Shown in pieces: positions 46,066 through 54,638 of a DNA stretch of 64,000 bases (positions are counted from its first letter, which is position 1; each line of letters begins with the position of its first letter). The notes below the pieces were generated by a model. That model searched no databases. It worked only from the letters and a program-made list of their open reading frames with translations, and was not told the DNA's origin. Location of the stretch: positions 1,984,001 to 2,048,000 of the forward strand of contig NZ_CP075524.1 in NCBI RefSeq assembly GCF_025808395.1. Reading direction: 5' to 3'. Source of the DNA: Microcella sp. (lineage in GTDB: Bacteria; Actinomycetota; Actinomycetes; Actinomycetales; Microbacteriaceae). A program made the position numbers and the translations under genes.

Positions 46066-47190
46066 CTATTGTGACAACTCGGCGGGCACCGGGGTGACCG
46101 AACCGCCCCAGGCCTGCACGAGCACGGTCACGTTGTGGATCATGCTGCCGATGTAGGTCTCGCCCGTGCTGCCCACTGGGCCGAGCGAGTCGCCGTAGAG
46201 TCCGTCAGAACCGCTGAACACGTCGACGCGCGCCTCGGCGGCGATCGTCTCGGCCGCGGCCGGCGAGAGCGTCGTCTCAGAGAAGACGGCCGTTGCGCCG
46301 CTCGAGCGGATGGCCGAGACGAGCGCGTCGATATCGGCCGCGCTGACCTCGGCGTTGTCGTCGAAGCTCGGAATCACCGCGCCGACATACGTGACGTCGT
46401 ATGCGTCGACGAAGTAGCCGAATGCCTCGTGATTGGTGACGAGCAGGCGCTCGCTCGGGTCGATCTGCTCGATGTTCTCGATGATCCAGGCGTCGAGCGC
46501 TTCGAGTTGGGCGATGTAGGCCTGGGCGTTGGCGTCGAACGCCTCGGCGCTCTCGGCGTCGACATCGGCAAGACCGGCAGCGATGGCCTCGACCATGGCG
46601 ATCGCGTTGCCGACGCTCGTCCAGATGTGCGGGTCGTCGCCCTCGTGAGCGTGGTCGTGCTCGTCGGAGTGGTCGTCGTCATCGTGCGCGTGGTCGTCAG
46701 CGTGGTCGTCGTGCGCATGGTCGTCGTGGCTGTGGTCGTCGTGCGCATGGTCGTCGTGGCTGTGGTCGTCGTGCGCATGGTCGTCAGCGTGGTCGTCGTC
46801 GTCGTGCGCGTGGTCGTCGTCGAACTCTCTCAGAGCGACGCCAGAGCTCGCGTCGATCGTCGTGCCCGAGAACCCCGATGCCTCGACGGCGTTCTCGAGC
46901 CACTCTTCGAGCCCGGCGCCGTTGATGACGAGCACGTCGGCGGTGGCGAGGGCGGCGAGGTCGGCCGCGGTCGGGTCGAAGCTGTGCGAGCTCTGGTTGG
47001 GCTGAATGAGCGAGGTGACCTGGGCGGCGTCGCCGGCGATCTGCTGCGTGAAGTCGGCGACCTGCGTGGTCGTGGCGACGATCGAGAGTCCCTCGGCGGC
47101 GGGCGCTTCTGGCGATGCGCACCCGGTGAGGGCGAGGGCGAGGGCCGAACCGGCGACGAGCGCGGCGGCGGCAGGAATGCGGTGAGTCAT
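46066..47190 (-). CDS. Zinc ABC transporter substrate-binding lipoprotein with His/Asp-rich loop
   Basis: The 374-residue protein is a cluster A-I (ZnuA/TroA) binding protein. A lipoprotein signal ends in LTGC. Metal-ligand regions are NQSSHSFDPTAADLAAL, EGDDPHIWTSVGNAI, LVTNHEAFGYFVDAYDV and the C-terminal FSETTLSPAAAETIAAEA. Between residues about 120 and 190 is a loop almost entirely of His, Asp, Ala and Ser, encoded by tandem repeats; such loops are typical of zinc-specific members. I chose the ATG at 47190, giving a compact signal peptide. First gene of a zinc operon ending with zur. Confidence 0.92.
   Translation of the reverse strand: MTHRIPAAAALVAGSALALALTGCASPEAPAAEGLSIVATTTQVADFTQQIAGDAAQVTSLIQPNQSSHSFDPTAADLAALATADVLVINGAGLEEWLENAVEASGFSGTTIDASSGVALREFDDDHAHDDDDHADDHAHDDHSHDDHAHDDHSHDDHAHDDHADDHAHDDDDHSDEHDHAHEGDDPHIWTSVGNAIAMVEAIAAGLADVDAESAEAFDANAQAYIAQLEALDAWIIENIEQIDPSERLLVTNHEAFGYFVDAYDVTYVGAVIPSFDDNAEVSAADIDALVSAIRSSGATAVFSETTLSPAAAETIAAEARVDVFSGSDGLYGDSLGPVGSTGETYIGSMIHNVTVLVQAWGGSVTPVPAELSQ
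46702..46788. repeat. 30-bp coding minisatellite in the zinc-binding protein
   Basis: A 30-base unit encoding ten residues (HDDHSHDDHA in one phase) occurs twice exactly (46702-46731 and 46732-46761) and then partially (to about 46788). Degenerate copies flank it between about 46640 and 46820. The repeat is in frame, so copy-number change would lengthen or shorten the His-rich loop. Confidence 0.85.
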
Positions 47191-47250
47191 GACGAGCACT
47201 CTCTCGGTCGAGGATCACAGGGCAGTGCGGCCGCGGGCGACCTGACCTCG

Positions 47251-47280
47251 AGAGTATGTCCTATTGATAATGGTTGTCAA
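47251..47280 (-). promoter_or_regulatory. Promoter of the zinc uptake operon
   Basis: On the minus strand TTGACA (47275-47280), an 18-base spacer and TACTCT (47251-47256) form a near-consensus housekeeping promoter, about 60 bases before the start of the binding-protein gene. Confidence 0.7.
47264..47280. promoter_or_regulatory. Zur box over the -35 element
   Basis: TTGATAATGGTTGTCAA is a 17-base palindrome with one mismatched pair, close to actinobacterial Zur boxes. It covers the -35 hexamer of the zinc operon, so zinc-loaded Zur would block polymerase. The oppositely oriented Ddn-like gene starts 41 bases away and might also be affected. Confidence 0.8.
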
Positions 47281-47308
47281 AACCATCTTCACGTCCAGAC
47301 TCGTCCCG

Positions 47309-47320
47309 TACCGTGGCAAC
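47309..47320 (+). promoter_or_regulatory. Leaderless-type -10 element of the Ddn-like gene
   Basis: TACCGT (47309-47314), six bases, GTG at 47321. It decides the start of the downstream gene, whose frame stays open to 47264. Confidence 0.5.
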
Positions 47321-47764
47321 GTGTCGAACCGATGGCTGATGCTCAGCCTGACCCAGCTGCATCGCGCACTTCTGCGTCTCACTCGAGGTCGCGTGGGCTC
47401 TCGACTCGGCAGCATGCCCGTCATCGAGCTCATCACCCGCGGGCGCCGCACTGGCGAGAGCCGAAGCGCTCTGCTCACTGTCGCCGTTCGCGATGGCGAC
47501 CGTCTCGTCATCGTGGCCTCGCGTGGCGGAGACGATGCGCATCCTGCCTGGTTTCTCAACCTCGAGGCCGACCCGCGCGTGCAGGTCGGTGAACCAGGCC
47601 GCCCCGCCCGCCCCATGCGCGCCCGAATCGCCGACGTGCACGAACGCGAGCGCCTGTGGCCCCTCGTTGTCGCCGCCTACCGCGGCTACGCCGGCTATCA
47701 GCGGCGCACCGACCGCGTCATCCCGCTCGTGCTGCTCGAGCCCGAGCCGCACGACGTCAGTTAG
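47321..47764 (+). CDS. Ddn-like deazaflavin (F420)-dependent nitroreductase-family protein
   Basis: The 147-residue protein has the split-barrel fold of Ddn/Rv3547-type proteins: ITRGRRTGESRSALLTVAVRDGDRLVIVASRGGDDAHPAWFLNLEADPRVQV, a strongly conserved core. Members bind F420H2 and reduce quinones or nitro compounds. The GTG start is inferred from the leaderless pattern. The last four bases overlap the 3' end of the E2 gene. A second member of the family is at 57418. Confidence 0.85.
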   Translation: MSNRWLMLSLTQLHRALLRLTRGRVGSRLGSMPVIELITRGRRTGESRSALLTVAVRDGDRLVIVASRGGDDAHPAWFLNLEADPRVQVGEPGRPARPMRARIADVHERERLWPLVVAAYRGYAGYQRRTDRVIPLVLLEPEPHDVS

Positions 47765-49083
47765 TCGAGCAGCAGAGCGGGCTCTTCGATGACGCTCGCG
47801 ACATCGGCGACGAAGCGGCTGACGACATCGCCATCGACGACGCGATGATCGAAGCTGCCGCCGATCGTGGTCACGAAGCGCGGCCGAACCTCGCCGTCGA
47901 CGACCCACGGCTTCTGCTTGATCGTGCCGAGCGCCACGATCGCCACTTCACCGGGGTTCAAGATCGGCGTGCCCGTATCCATGCCGAAGACGCCGATGTT
48001 CGTGACGGTGATCGTGCCGTCTGCCATGTCGGCGGGCTGCAGCTTGCCCTCGCGCGCGGTGTTCGTCATGTGCTCGATCGCCTGCGCGAGCTCGCGCAGG
48101 CTGAGGTCTTGCGCATTCTTGATGTTCGGCACCACGAGCCCCCGCGGGGTCGCCGCTGCGAAGCCGAAGTTCACGAAGTGATGCACGATGATCTCGGTGT
48201 CGGTCCACGTCGAGTTGACCGTGGGGTTGCGGCGAATCGCCCAGATCATCGCCTTCGCCATGATGAGCATGGGCGAGACCTTGATGCCTGCGAAGTCGGG
48301 GCTCGCCTTGAGCCGCTTGATGAACTCCATCGTGCGCGTGGCGTCGACGTCGACGAACACGCCCACGTGCGGGGCTGTGAAGGCACTCTTGACCATTCCC
48401 GCCGCGATCGCCTTGCGCACCCCCTTCACGGGAATGCGGTCTTCGCGTTCGTTCGGCCACTCGGGAGTCTGGATATTGCGGAAGACGCTCGCCTGCTGGG
48501 CGTGCCTGATGACGTCGTCGCGCGTGATCTCTCCCGCCAGCCCCGTCGGAGTGACAGCCGCGAGGTCGACGTCGAGGTCTTTCGCGAGCTTGCGGATCGG
48601 GGGCTTCGCGATGATCGGAGCCGCCTCGGCCGCAGGGATCGAGCTCGGCTTCGGCGCCGCGGGAGCCGCCGCGGGGGCCGCAGGGGCGGCGGCGCGCGTG
48701 CGGCGCGAAGCGACATGGCCCTTCGCGCCGTAGCCGACCAGCACGGCTCCGGGCTTCTCTGTCTCGTGCGCGATGCTCGATGCCGTGTCGGTCACGGCCT
48801 CCGTCGTCGACTCGGTGACAGGCTCCGGTTCGGAGGTCGACGAATCGCCCCGCACCGAGATGATCGGAGTGCCGACCTCGACCGTCTGGCCCTCGTCGAC
48901 GAGCAGCGCGTCGACGGTTCCCGCGAAAGGAGACGGCAGCTCGACGAGCGACTTCGCCGTCTCGATCTCGACGATCACCTGATTGATCGTGATGGTGTCG
49001 CCCGGCTTGACGCGCCACGACACGATCTCGGCTTCGGTCAGGCCTTCTCCCACATCGGGAAGCGGAAACTCTGAGACGCTCAC
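47761..49083 (-). CDS. Branched-chain 2-oxoacid dehydrogenase E2 (dihydrolipoamide acyltransferase)
   Basis: The 440-residue protein has one lipoyl domain (1-78, lipoyl-Lys44 in EIETAKSLVELPSPFAG), a Pro/Ala-rich linker, an E3/E1-binding domain (about 155-195, PPIRKLAKDLDVDLAAVTPTGLAGEITRDDVIRHA) and the catalytic acyltransferase domain with SFDHRVVDGDVVSRF. It transfers acyl groups from E1 to CoA. GGAGG precedes the GTG. It is third of E1alpha-E1beta-E2; no dedicated E3 is present here. Confidence 0.93.
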   Translation of the reverse strand: MSVSEFPLPDVGEGLTEAEIVSWRVKPGDTITINQVIVEIETAKSLVELPSPFAGTVDALLVDEGQTVEVGTPIISVRGDSSTSEPEPVTESTTEAVTDTASSIAHETEKPGAVLVGYGAKGHVASRRTRAAAPAAPAAAPAAPKPSSIPAAEAAPIIAKPPIRKLAKDLDVDLAAVTPTGLAGEITRDDVIRHAQQASVFRNIQTPEWPNEREDRIPVKGVRKAIAAGMVKSAFTAPHVGVFVDVDATRTMEFIKRLKASPDFAGIKVSPMLIMAKAMIWAIRRNPTVNSTWTDTEIIVHHFVNFGFAAATPRGLVVPNIKNAQDLSLRELAQAIEHMTNTAREGKLQPADMADGTITVTNIGVFGMDTGTPILNPGEVAIVALGTIKQKPWVVDGEVRPRFVTTIGGSFDHRVVDGDVVSRFVADVASVIEEPALLLD

Positions 49084-49106
49084 GGTGTCCTCCAGTCTGA
49101 CCAGGG

Positions 49107-50087
49107 TCAGTATGCCAGCGCGCGGTCGACGGCGTGCAGAATGCGATCGACGTCGGGCAGATAGGCTCCCTCGAGCTTCGCGGGCGGAAACGGCGTGTCG
49201 TATCCGCTCACCCGCAGAACCGGAGCCTCGAGCGAGTAGAACGCCTTCTCGGTGATCGTCGCGGCGATCTCTGATCCGATGCTGACCGAGCCGGGCGCCT
49301 CTTGCGCCACGACCAGCCTGCCGGTGCGCAGCACCGACTCGAGCAGGGGCGCATAGTCGATCGGCGAGAGCGACCGAAGGTCGACGACCTCGAGGCTCGT
49401 GCCCTCTTCGGCGGCGAGCTCGGCCGCATCGAGCAGCATGCTCACCATGGCGCCGTGCCCGACGACCGTGACATCGGTGCCGGGGCGAACGATGCGCGAT
49501 TCGTGCATCGAGGCCCCCGCTGACGACAGGTCGACCTCGCCCTTGGGCCAGTACCGGCTCTTGGGCTCGAAGAACAGCACGGGATCAGTCGAGGTGATCG
49601 CCTGCTGAATCATCCAGTAGGCGTCGTGCGGCGTGGCCGGGCTCACGAGCCGCAGGCCTCCCGTGTGGGCGAAGTACGCCTCCGGGCTCTCCTGATGATG
49701 CTCGACAGCGCCGATGTGGCCGCCGTACGGAACCCGGATGACCACCGGCAGCTGCAGCGCACCCTCGTGCCGCGCCGTCAGCTTGGCGAGCTGAGTCGTG
49801 ATCTGATCGAAGCCAGGAAAGATGAACCCGTCGAACTGGATCTCGACGACCGGCCGATAGCCGCGCATCGCGAGGCCGATCGCCGTGCCGATGATGCCCG
49901 ACTCGGCGAGCGGGGTGTCGAGCACCCGGTGGGCGCCGAACTGCCGCTGCAAGCCCTCGGTCACGCGGAAGACTCCGCCCAGCGGGCCGATGTCTTCTCC
50001 CAGCAGCAGCACCTTCTCGTCAGCGGCGAGAGCCGCCGCTAGCCCCAGGTTGAGGGCTTTCGCCATCGTGAGCGTCTCGCTCGACAT
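49107..50087 (-). CDS. Branched-chain 2-oxoacid dehydrogenase E1 beta subunit
   Basis: The 326-residue protein has the transketolase-like pyrimidine-binding domain (LLLGEDIGPLGGVFRVTEGLQRQFGAHRVLDTPLAESGIIGTAIGLAMRGYRPVVEIQF, with the TPP-activating Glu) and the C-terminal domain (VDLRSLSPIDYAPLLESVLRTGRLVVAQEA). Its start shares one base with the E1alpha stop (TGATG). Confidence 0.94.
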   Translation of the reverse strand: MSSETLTMAKALNLGLAAALAADEKVLLLGEDIGPLGGVFRVTEGLQRQFGAHRVLDTPLAESGIIGTAIGLAMRGYRPVVEIQFDGFIFPGFDQITTQLAKLTARHEGALQLPVVIRVPYGGHIGAVEHHQESPEAYFAHTGGLRLVSPATPHDAYWMIQQAITSTDPVLFFEPKSRYWPKGEVDLSSAGASMHESRIVRPGTDVTVVGHGAMVSMLLDAAELAAEEGTSLEVVDLRSLSPIDYAPLLESVLRTGRLVVAQEAPGSVSIGSEIAATITEKAFYSLEAPVLRVSGYDTPFPPAKLEGAYLPDVDRILHAVDRALAY

Positions 50088-51202
50088 CAGGCACCACCCT
50101 CGAACGAGGCCTCGAAGTCGGCGAACTGCTGGCGCTGAGCATCCATCACCGCGTGCGGTTCGCTGTAGACGTGCGCGAACATCGACTCTGCCGGCGGCGG
50201 CTCGAGCGCCAGCGTGCGGGCTCGCGCCTCAGAGGCGAACTGCTCTGCCTCGTCGTGCACCTCGGTGAAGAACGCGTCGGTCTCGCCGAGGCCGCGCAAG
50301 TAGGTCTCGAACCGCGCGATCGGGTCGCGCTCTTGCCAGTAGTGCAGCTCGTCGTCATCGCGGTACTTGCTCGGGTCGTCGCTCGTCGTGTGCGCGCCGA
50401 TGCGATAGGTGAGCGCTTCGATGAACTGCGGGCCGTCACCGCCGCGCGCGGCGTCGAGGCTCGCCGCCGTCGCCGCGTAGCTCATGAGCACGTCGTTGCC
50501 GTCGATCTGCACACTCGGAATGCCGAACCCGCGGGGCCGGTGGAACAACGGCGTGCGCGACTGCACGTGCACGGGCACCGAGATGGCCCAGTGGTTGTTC
50601 TGCAAGAAGAACACCTGCGGGGTCTGATAGCTCTGCGCGAAGACGAAGGCCTCGTTGACATCGCCCTGACTCGTGGCGCCGTCGCCGAAGTAGACCATGA
50701 CGGCCGTATCGCGCTCGGGGTCGCCCGTGCCGACGTCTCCGTCGAAGCGCACCCCCATCGCGTAGCCCGTGGCGTGCAAGGCCTGTGAGCCGATGACGAG
50801 CGTGTAGAGGTGAAAGTTGCCGGTCTCTGCCGGGTTCCAGCCGCCGTGCGTCAGCCCGCGCAGCATCTTGATGATCTGCACGACGTCGAGGCCGCGGATG
50901 TGGCCCACCGCGTGCTCGCGATATGCCGGAAAGATGTGGTCTTGCGGCTTCGCCGCGAAGCCGGAGCCGACCTGCGCCGCCTCCTGCCCGATGCTCGGAA
51001 TCCACAGCGCGAGCTGGCCCTGACGCTGCAGGTTTCCGGCCTCGACGTCGAAGCGGCGGATCACCGTCATCGTGCGGTAGAACTCACGCAGCTGCTGCTC
51101 GGTGAGCGCGTCGACGTAGGGCAGGTAGGCCTCGGTCGCCTCGCTCGAGACCCGGGTGCCGTCGGGCGCGAGCAACTGCAGGGTCTCGGGCGTGTACGAC
51201 AT
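50087..51202 (-). CDS. Branched-chain 2-oxoacid dehydrogenase E1 alpha subunit
   Basis: The 371-residue protein binds thiamine diphosphate with YFGDGATSQGDVNEAFVFAQSYQTPQVFFLQNNHWAIS and contains the phosphorylation-loop-like RIGAHTTSDDPSKYR, as in BkdA rather than PdhA. The reaction decarboxylates branched-chain 2-oxo acids, feeding catabolism and iso/anteiso fatty acid synthesis. The ATG at 51202 has TAGAGT seven bases upstream, near the leaderless pattern. A HisC-like aminotransferase lies just upstream on the same strand. Confidence 0.93.
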   Translation of the reverse strand: MSYTPETLQLLAPDGTRVSSEATEAYLPYVDALTEQQLREFYRTMTVIRRFDVEAGNLQRQGQLALWIPSIGQEAAQVGSGFAAKPQDHIFPAYREHAVGHIRGLDVVQIIKMLRGLTHGGWNPAETGNFHLYTLVIGSQALHATGYAMGVRFDGDVGTGDPERDTAVMVYFGDGATSQGDVNEAFVFAQSYQTPQVFFLQNNHWAISVPVHVQSRTPLFHRPRGFGIPSVQIDGNDVLMSYAATAASLDAARGGDGPQFIEALTYRIGAHTTSDDPSKYRDDDELHYWQERDPIARFETYLRGLGETDAFFTEVHDEAEQFASEARARTLALEPPPAESMFAHVYSEPHAVMDAQRQQFADFEASFEGGA

Positions 51203-51237
51203 GGATTCCACTCTAGGGCCGACCATATGCCGACCCG

Positions 51238-52299
51238 TCAGAGGGTTCGAACAACCTCGCCCGCGACGCGCACAAGAGTTGCCACAGACTGCGCCTCGCC
51301 GATCGACACGCGGATGCCGTCGGGCGCGAGGGCGCGCACGATCAACCCGGCGTCGGCGAACGCGGCCGCGGCCGCCGCGGTGGCCGCGGCTGTCGGCAAC
51401 CACACGAAGTTGCCGTGCGACACGGGCACCTGCCAGCCCTGCTCGAGCAGTGCCGCACGCACGTCATCGCGTCGCGCAGCGATGCTCGCGACCTCGACGA
51501 GCAGCTCGTCCTCGTGATCGAGTGCGGCGAGCACGGCCCGCTGCGATGCCTCGGTCACCGAGAGCGGAATCGCGGTTCTGCGGGCGGCCTGAACGATCGA
51601 GGGATGCGCGATGGCGTAGCCGACACGCAGCCCGGCGAGCCCGTACGCCTTCGAGAAGGTGCGCAGCACGACGAGGTTCGGGTATCGCCCGACGAGCGTC
51701 GCACCATCGACGGCGGACTCGTCGCAGACGAACTCGGCGTAGGCCTCGTCGAGAATGACCATGAGATCGGTGGGCACTGCCGACATGAAGTCGGCGAACT
51801 GCTGCGCCGTGACGATCGTGCCCGTCGGGTTGTTGGGCGTGCAGACGATCACCGCGCGAGTGCGGTCGTTGACGGCAACGGCCATGGCGGCGAGGTCGTG
51901 CTGAGCGTCAGGTGTCAGAGGCACGCGCACCCCGGTCGCCCCCGCCACGGTGATGAGGCCCGGGTAGGCCTCGAAGCTTCGCCAGGCGTGCACGACCTCG
52001 TCGCCCACCGTTGCGGCGGCGCTGATCAGCTGCGCGAGAATTGCGACGGATCCGGCACCCACGATGATCTCGTCCGCTGACACGCCGTGGCGGGCGGCCA
52101 GTCGCTCGCGCACGACCAGCGCCGAGGCATCCGGATACCGATTGATGTCGAGATCTCGAATGGCGGCGAGGATCGCCGGATGCGGCGGCGCGGGGTTCTC
52201 ATTGCTCGACAGCTTGAAGGCCTCGGGCGACGCGGGCTTGCCCTGCGCATAGGCGGGCAGGGCCACGATCTCGGGTCGCAGGCGCACGGGGGCGGTCAC
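51238..52299 (-). CDS. Histidinol-phosphate/aromatic aminotransferase (HisC family)
   Basis: The 353-residue PLP enzyme has LSSNENPAPPHPAILAAI, VIVCTPNNPTGTIV, VILDEAYAEFV and the PLP-lysine region LRTFSKAYGLAGLRVGYAI. Actinobacteria often carry a second HisC-type enzyme acting as phenylalanine or aromatic aminotransferase. With no his genes nearby and the oxoacid dehydrogenase genes next to it, an amino acid transaminase role (2-oxo acid supply) is as likely as histidine synthesis. The GTG at 52299 has TAGGCT exactly six bases upstream. Confidence 0.88.
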   Translation of the reverse strand: MTAPVRLRPEIVALPAYAQGKPASPEAFKLSSNENPAPPHPAILAAIRDLDINRYPDASALVVRERLAARHGVSADEIIVGAGSVAILAQLISAAATVGDEVVHAWRSFEAYPGLITVAGATGVRVPLTPDAQHDLAAMAVAVNDRTRAVIVCTPNNPTGTIVTAQQFADFMSAVPTDLMVILDEAYAEFVCDESAVDGATLVGRYPNLVVLRTFSKAYGLAGLRVGYAIAHPSIVQAARRTAIPLSVTEASQRAVLAALDHEDELLVEVASIAARRDDVRAALLEQGWQVPVSHGNFVWLPTAAATAAAAAAFADAGLIVRALAPDGIRVSIGEAQSVATLVRVAGEVVRTL

Positions 52300-52311
52300 C
52301 GTGACAGCCTA
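52300..52311 (-). promoter_or_regulatory. Leaderless-type -10 element of the HisC-like gene
   Basis: On the minus strand TAGGCT (52306-52311), six bases, GTG. No Shine-Dalgarno sequence. Confidence 0.55.
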
Positions 52312-52376
52312 CGGCGAGCCGATCGACGCGCGTTCGACGTTTGCGGCCACGGCGTCGGTCTGGGCATAGTTGACCC

Positions 52377-52781
52377 ATGGCCCGCTTCGTGATCCGCCTC
52401 ATCATCAACACCATCGCCCTCTGGCTGACGACCCTCATCGTGGCAGGCGTCTCGGTGATCTCGTACGGCGCAGAAGGCGACACCGTCGCTCTCGTGCTCA
52501 CCTACCTGCTGGTCGGGCTCATCTTCGGCCTCGTCAACGGCATCATCGGCAACCTCATCCGCATCGTGGCGTTCCCGCTCTACATCTTGACGCTCGGCCT
52601 CATCGCCCTCGTCGTCAACGGGCTGCTGCTGCTGCTCGTGGCCTGGATCTCGAGCCTCATCGGGTTCGGACTCGAGGTCGACGGATTCTGGTGGGGTGTG
52701 CTCGGCGCGATCGTGCTCGGCCTGCTGAGCTGGCTCATCGGGGTGCTGCTGCGGCCACTCGTAGGGCGCAAGCGCACCTGA
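52377..52781 (+). CDS. Phage holin family 4-like membrane protein
   Basis: The 134-residue protein has four hydrophobic helices (about 5-28, 36-56, 61-92, 103-126) and the family pattern VNGIIGNLIRIVAFPLYILTLGLIALVVNGLLLLLVAWI. This family (Phage_holin_4_2, widespread in bacterial chromosomes) is named from homology only and is usually not phage-encoded. CATAGT lies six bases before the ATG. Its role is unknown, possibly envelope stress. Confidence 0.85.
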   Translation: MARFVIRLIINTIALWLTTLIVAGVSVISYGAEGDTVALVLTYLLVGLIFGLVNGIIGNLIRIVAFPLYILTLGLIALVVNGLLLLLVAWISSLIGFGLEVDGFWWGVLGAIVLGLLSWLIGVLLRPLVGRKRT

Positions 52782-52796
52782 TCGACGACCACTCGG

Positions 52797-54191
52797 TCAC
52801 CCTGAGTTCGCGGGCACCCGCACCGCGGTGAACGCCATGCGCTCGCCCGTCGACGTGATCTGCGGCAGCGCGTCGATGGCAGACCGGAGCGCGTCGTGAT
52901 CGTGCGCGTCTGCGGCCGCCGCGGTCGCCCGATACCGCTCGATCTCGTGGGCGGGCAGCGCCGAATCTCCTGCGGGGCCGCTCGAGAACGCATCACCCCG
53001 CACGATGACGGCAGCGGTCTCTCGACGAATTCCTGAGAGCACGGGCACGAGGTCTTCTCGGTGCTCGATGACGATCGCCGGGTAGCTGCCCGTCGCCGGC
53101 ATGCCGCCCGTGGGAGCCCCCACCGTCACGAGCCCTGCCGTCGACCACTCGCCTGATTCGGCCAGAGCGGTCGCGATCGCTCCGCCCTGCGAGTAGCCCG
53201 TGAAGACGACCGAGCTCGAACTCTCGATACCGGCCGCCCTCATCGCCGCGTGCACCGCCTGCAGCGAGCTCGCCCGCTGCTCGGCGACCAGCGCGATGTT
53301 GCTCAGCATGTCCCACGGCCGATCTCCACCGAGGGCAGCCTTCGAGTCGGTGCCCGCGATGTACACCTCGTAGTGCCAGCCGCCTGCAGGATTCGGAAAG
53401 CGCTCGATCACGATCGGCGTGGTCGCATCGGGAATGCGCGCGACTCGATCGGCGAGCGACGTGGGCGGAGCTGCCGGGTCGAACCCTTCACCGCGGCGTC
53501 GATCGGCTCCGACCATCGTGACCCGCACCGGATCGACACCGGTCGACCCTGCCAGTGCCGCGAGGCCGAGCACGACGAGCGCCGCCGAGTCGACGCGCAC
53601 GACTCCGAGTCCGCTCTCGCCGAGGGCAGCGACGAGCGACGGGGGCACCCCGAGGGCACCGAGCGTCGCATCGTCGACCATCGAGAGCGCAATGCGGATC
53701 GAGTCGACGAGCGACTGATCGCTCACGGCAGGCAGTGCGTGCTCGAGGGTCGTCGACGCGCCCTCGACGACCCGTTCGCGCATCGACTCCGGCAGCAGCG
53801 CCCACACGGCCGCGGTCGCGACCGCGGCGTTCACGAGAGCGGGCAGCAGCACGACTCCGAGTCGCGCGGCCAAGAATCCTGCGGCGGCGGCGAGTTGTGC
53901 GATGACTGCCTCGACCGCTCTCGCAGCAGTGCGCTCGACCTCGGTGTACAGGCTCACCGCGGTTCGCAGGGCATTCGTGAGCTCATCGAATCGATCGCGC
54001 GCTCGGCGAATGCCCCGCTCGATGTCGGCGAGATCTGCAGAGCGCCCGACGGCGTCATCGGTGCGCAGTCGAGGCAGCCTCGCCGAAATCTCGCTGCACT
54101 CGCTCGAGGCGAACTGCAGGCGCGCCGCAAGGCGGCTCAAGTGCTCAGTGGCCACCTCGGAACGGGTGCCGACCGTGATCGCCGACGTCAC
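52797..54191 (-). CDS. Helical-N-terminus alpha/beta hydrolase, putative secretion-linked
   Basis: The 464-residue protein has a helical N-terminal region (1-95, with an acidic/basic coiled pattern), a hydrophobic segment (about 97-132), and a C-terminal alpha/beta-hydrolase-like domain with the nucleophile elbow FTGYSQGGA (Ser334), preceded by YEVYIAGTDSK and followed by HREDLVPVL. The overall plan resembles actinobacterial proteins that join an ESX-like helical module to an enzymatic domain. It overlaps the WXG-like gene by four bases (ATGA), forming a two-gene operon. Confidence 0.7.
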   Translation of the reverse strand: MTSAITVGTRSEVATEHLSRLAARLQFASSECSEISARLPRLRTDDAVGRSADLADIERGIRRARDRFDELTNALRTAVSLYTEVERTAARAVEAVIAQLAAAAGFLAARLGVVLLPALVNAAVATAAVWALLPESMRERVVEGASTTLEHALPAVSDQSLVDSIRIALSMVDDATLGALGVPPSLVAALGESGLGVVRVDSAALVVLGLAALAGSTGVDPVRVTMVGADRRRGEGFDPAAPPTSLADRVARIPDATTPIVIERFPNPAGGWHYEVYIAGTDSKAALGGDRPWDMLSNIALVAEQRASSLQAVHAAMRAAGIESSSSVVFTGYSQGGAIATALAESGEWSTAGLVTVGAPTGGMPATGSYPAIVIEHREDLVPVLSGIRRETAAVIVRGDAFSSGPAGDSALPAHEIERYRATAAAADAHDHDALRSAIDALPQITSTGERMAFTAVRVPANSG

Positions 54192-54493
54192 GGCGCGGCC
54201 AACAGTGCCGACTCGCGCTCGAGCACGGCGGCCGCACCCTCGAACTGCATCGACACGCTGTGCAGTCGCTCGGCCTCGCGGATGACCTCGGCCTGCAGCT
54301 CGTGCAGGCCTGAGCTGAAGAGGTCGCTGGCAATGCCGCGCCAGCCCTCGACATCACCGGCCCCCGGCAGCCCTCGCGCCATCGCGTCGAGCCGTGCGCC
54401 GAGCTCTTCGGCGACGCGCGCCTGGCGCCGCAGTTCGGCGACCCGGTGCGAGGCCGGGCCGCCGGTAGAGCATCCCCCACCTGATTCGTTCAC
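54188..54493 (-). CDS. Small helical protein with central W-x-G motif (WXG100-like)
   Basis: The 101-residue protein consists of two predicted helices (about 15-42 and 54-98) joined by a turn containing WRG at residues 51-53. This is the WXG100/ESAT-6 plan of about 100 residues. The GTG at 54493 has AAGGAGG five bases upstream; an in-frame ATG 15 bases earlier overlaps that Shine-Dalgarno and is less likely. It is coupled to the hydrolase gene. No ESX secretion genes are visible in the window, so secretion is inferred. Confidence 0.6.
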   Translation of the reverse strand: MNESGGGCSTGGPASHRVAELRRQARVAEELGARLDAMARGLPGAGDVEGWRGIASDLFSSGLHELQAEVIREAERLHSVSMQFEGAAAVLERESALLAAP

Positions 54494-54638
54494 GCCGCCC
54501 TCCTTCATCGCCGCACCGCCAGCGGAGCCGATCATGCCCGCGCCGGGCGTGCCGAGCGCTGTCGCCCGGCGACATCCCGGCACGAGGTCGCGCGAACCGC
54601 CGAGTGTGGAGGAGAGCCGACTGCGACACAATGGAGCC

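Noticed and set aside
46640..46820. CRISPR-like array of regular repeats
   Set aside because: The repeats are contiguous without unique spacers and encode the His/Asp loop of the zinc-binding protein in frame.
52377..52781. Prophage remnant suggested by the holin-family protein
   Set aside because: This family is common in bacterial chromosomes and there is no endolysin, integrase or structural phage gene nearby.
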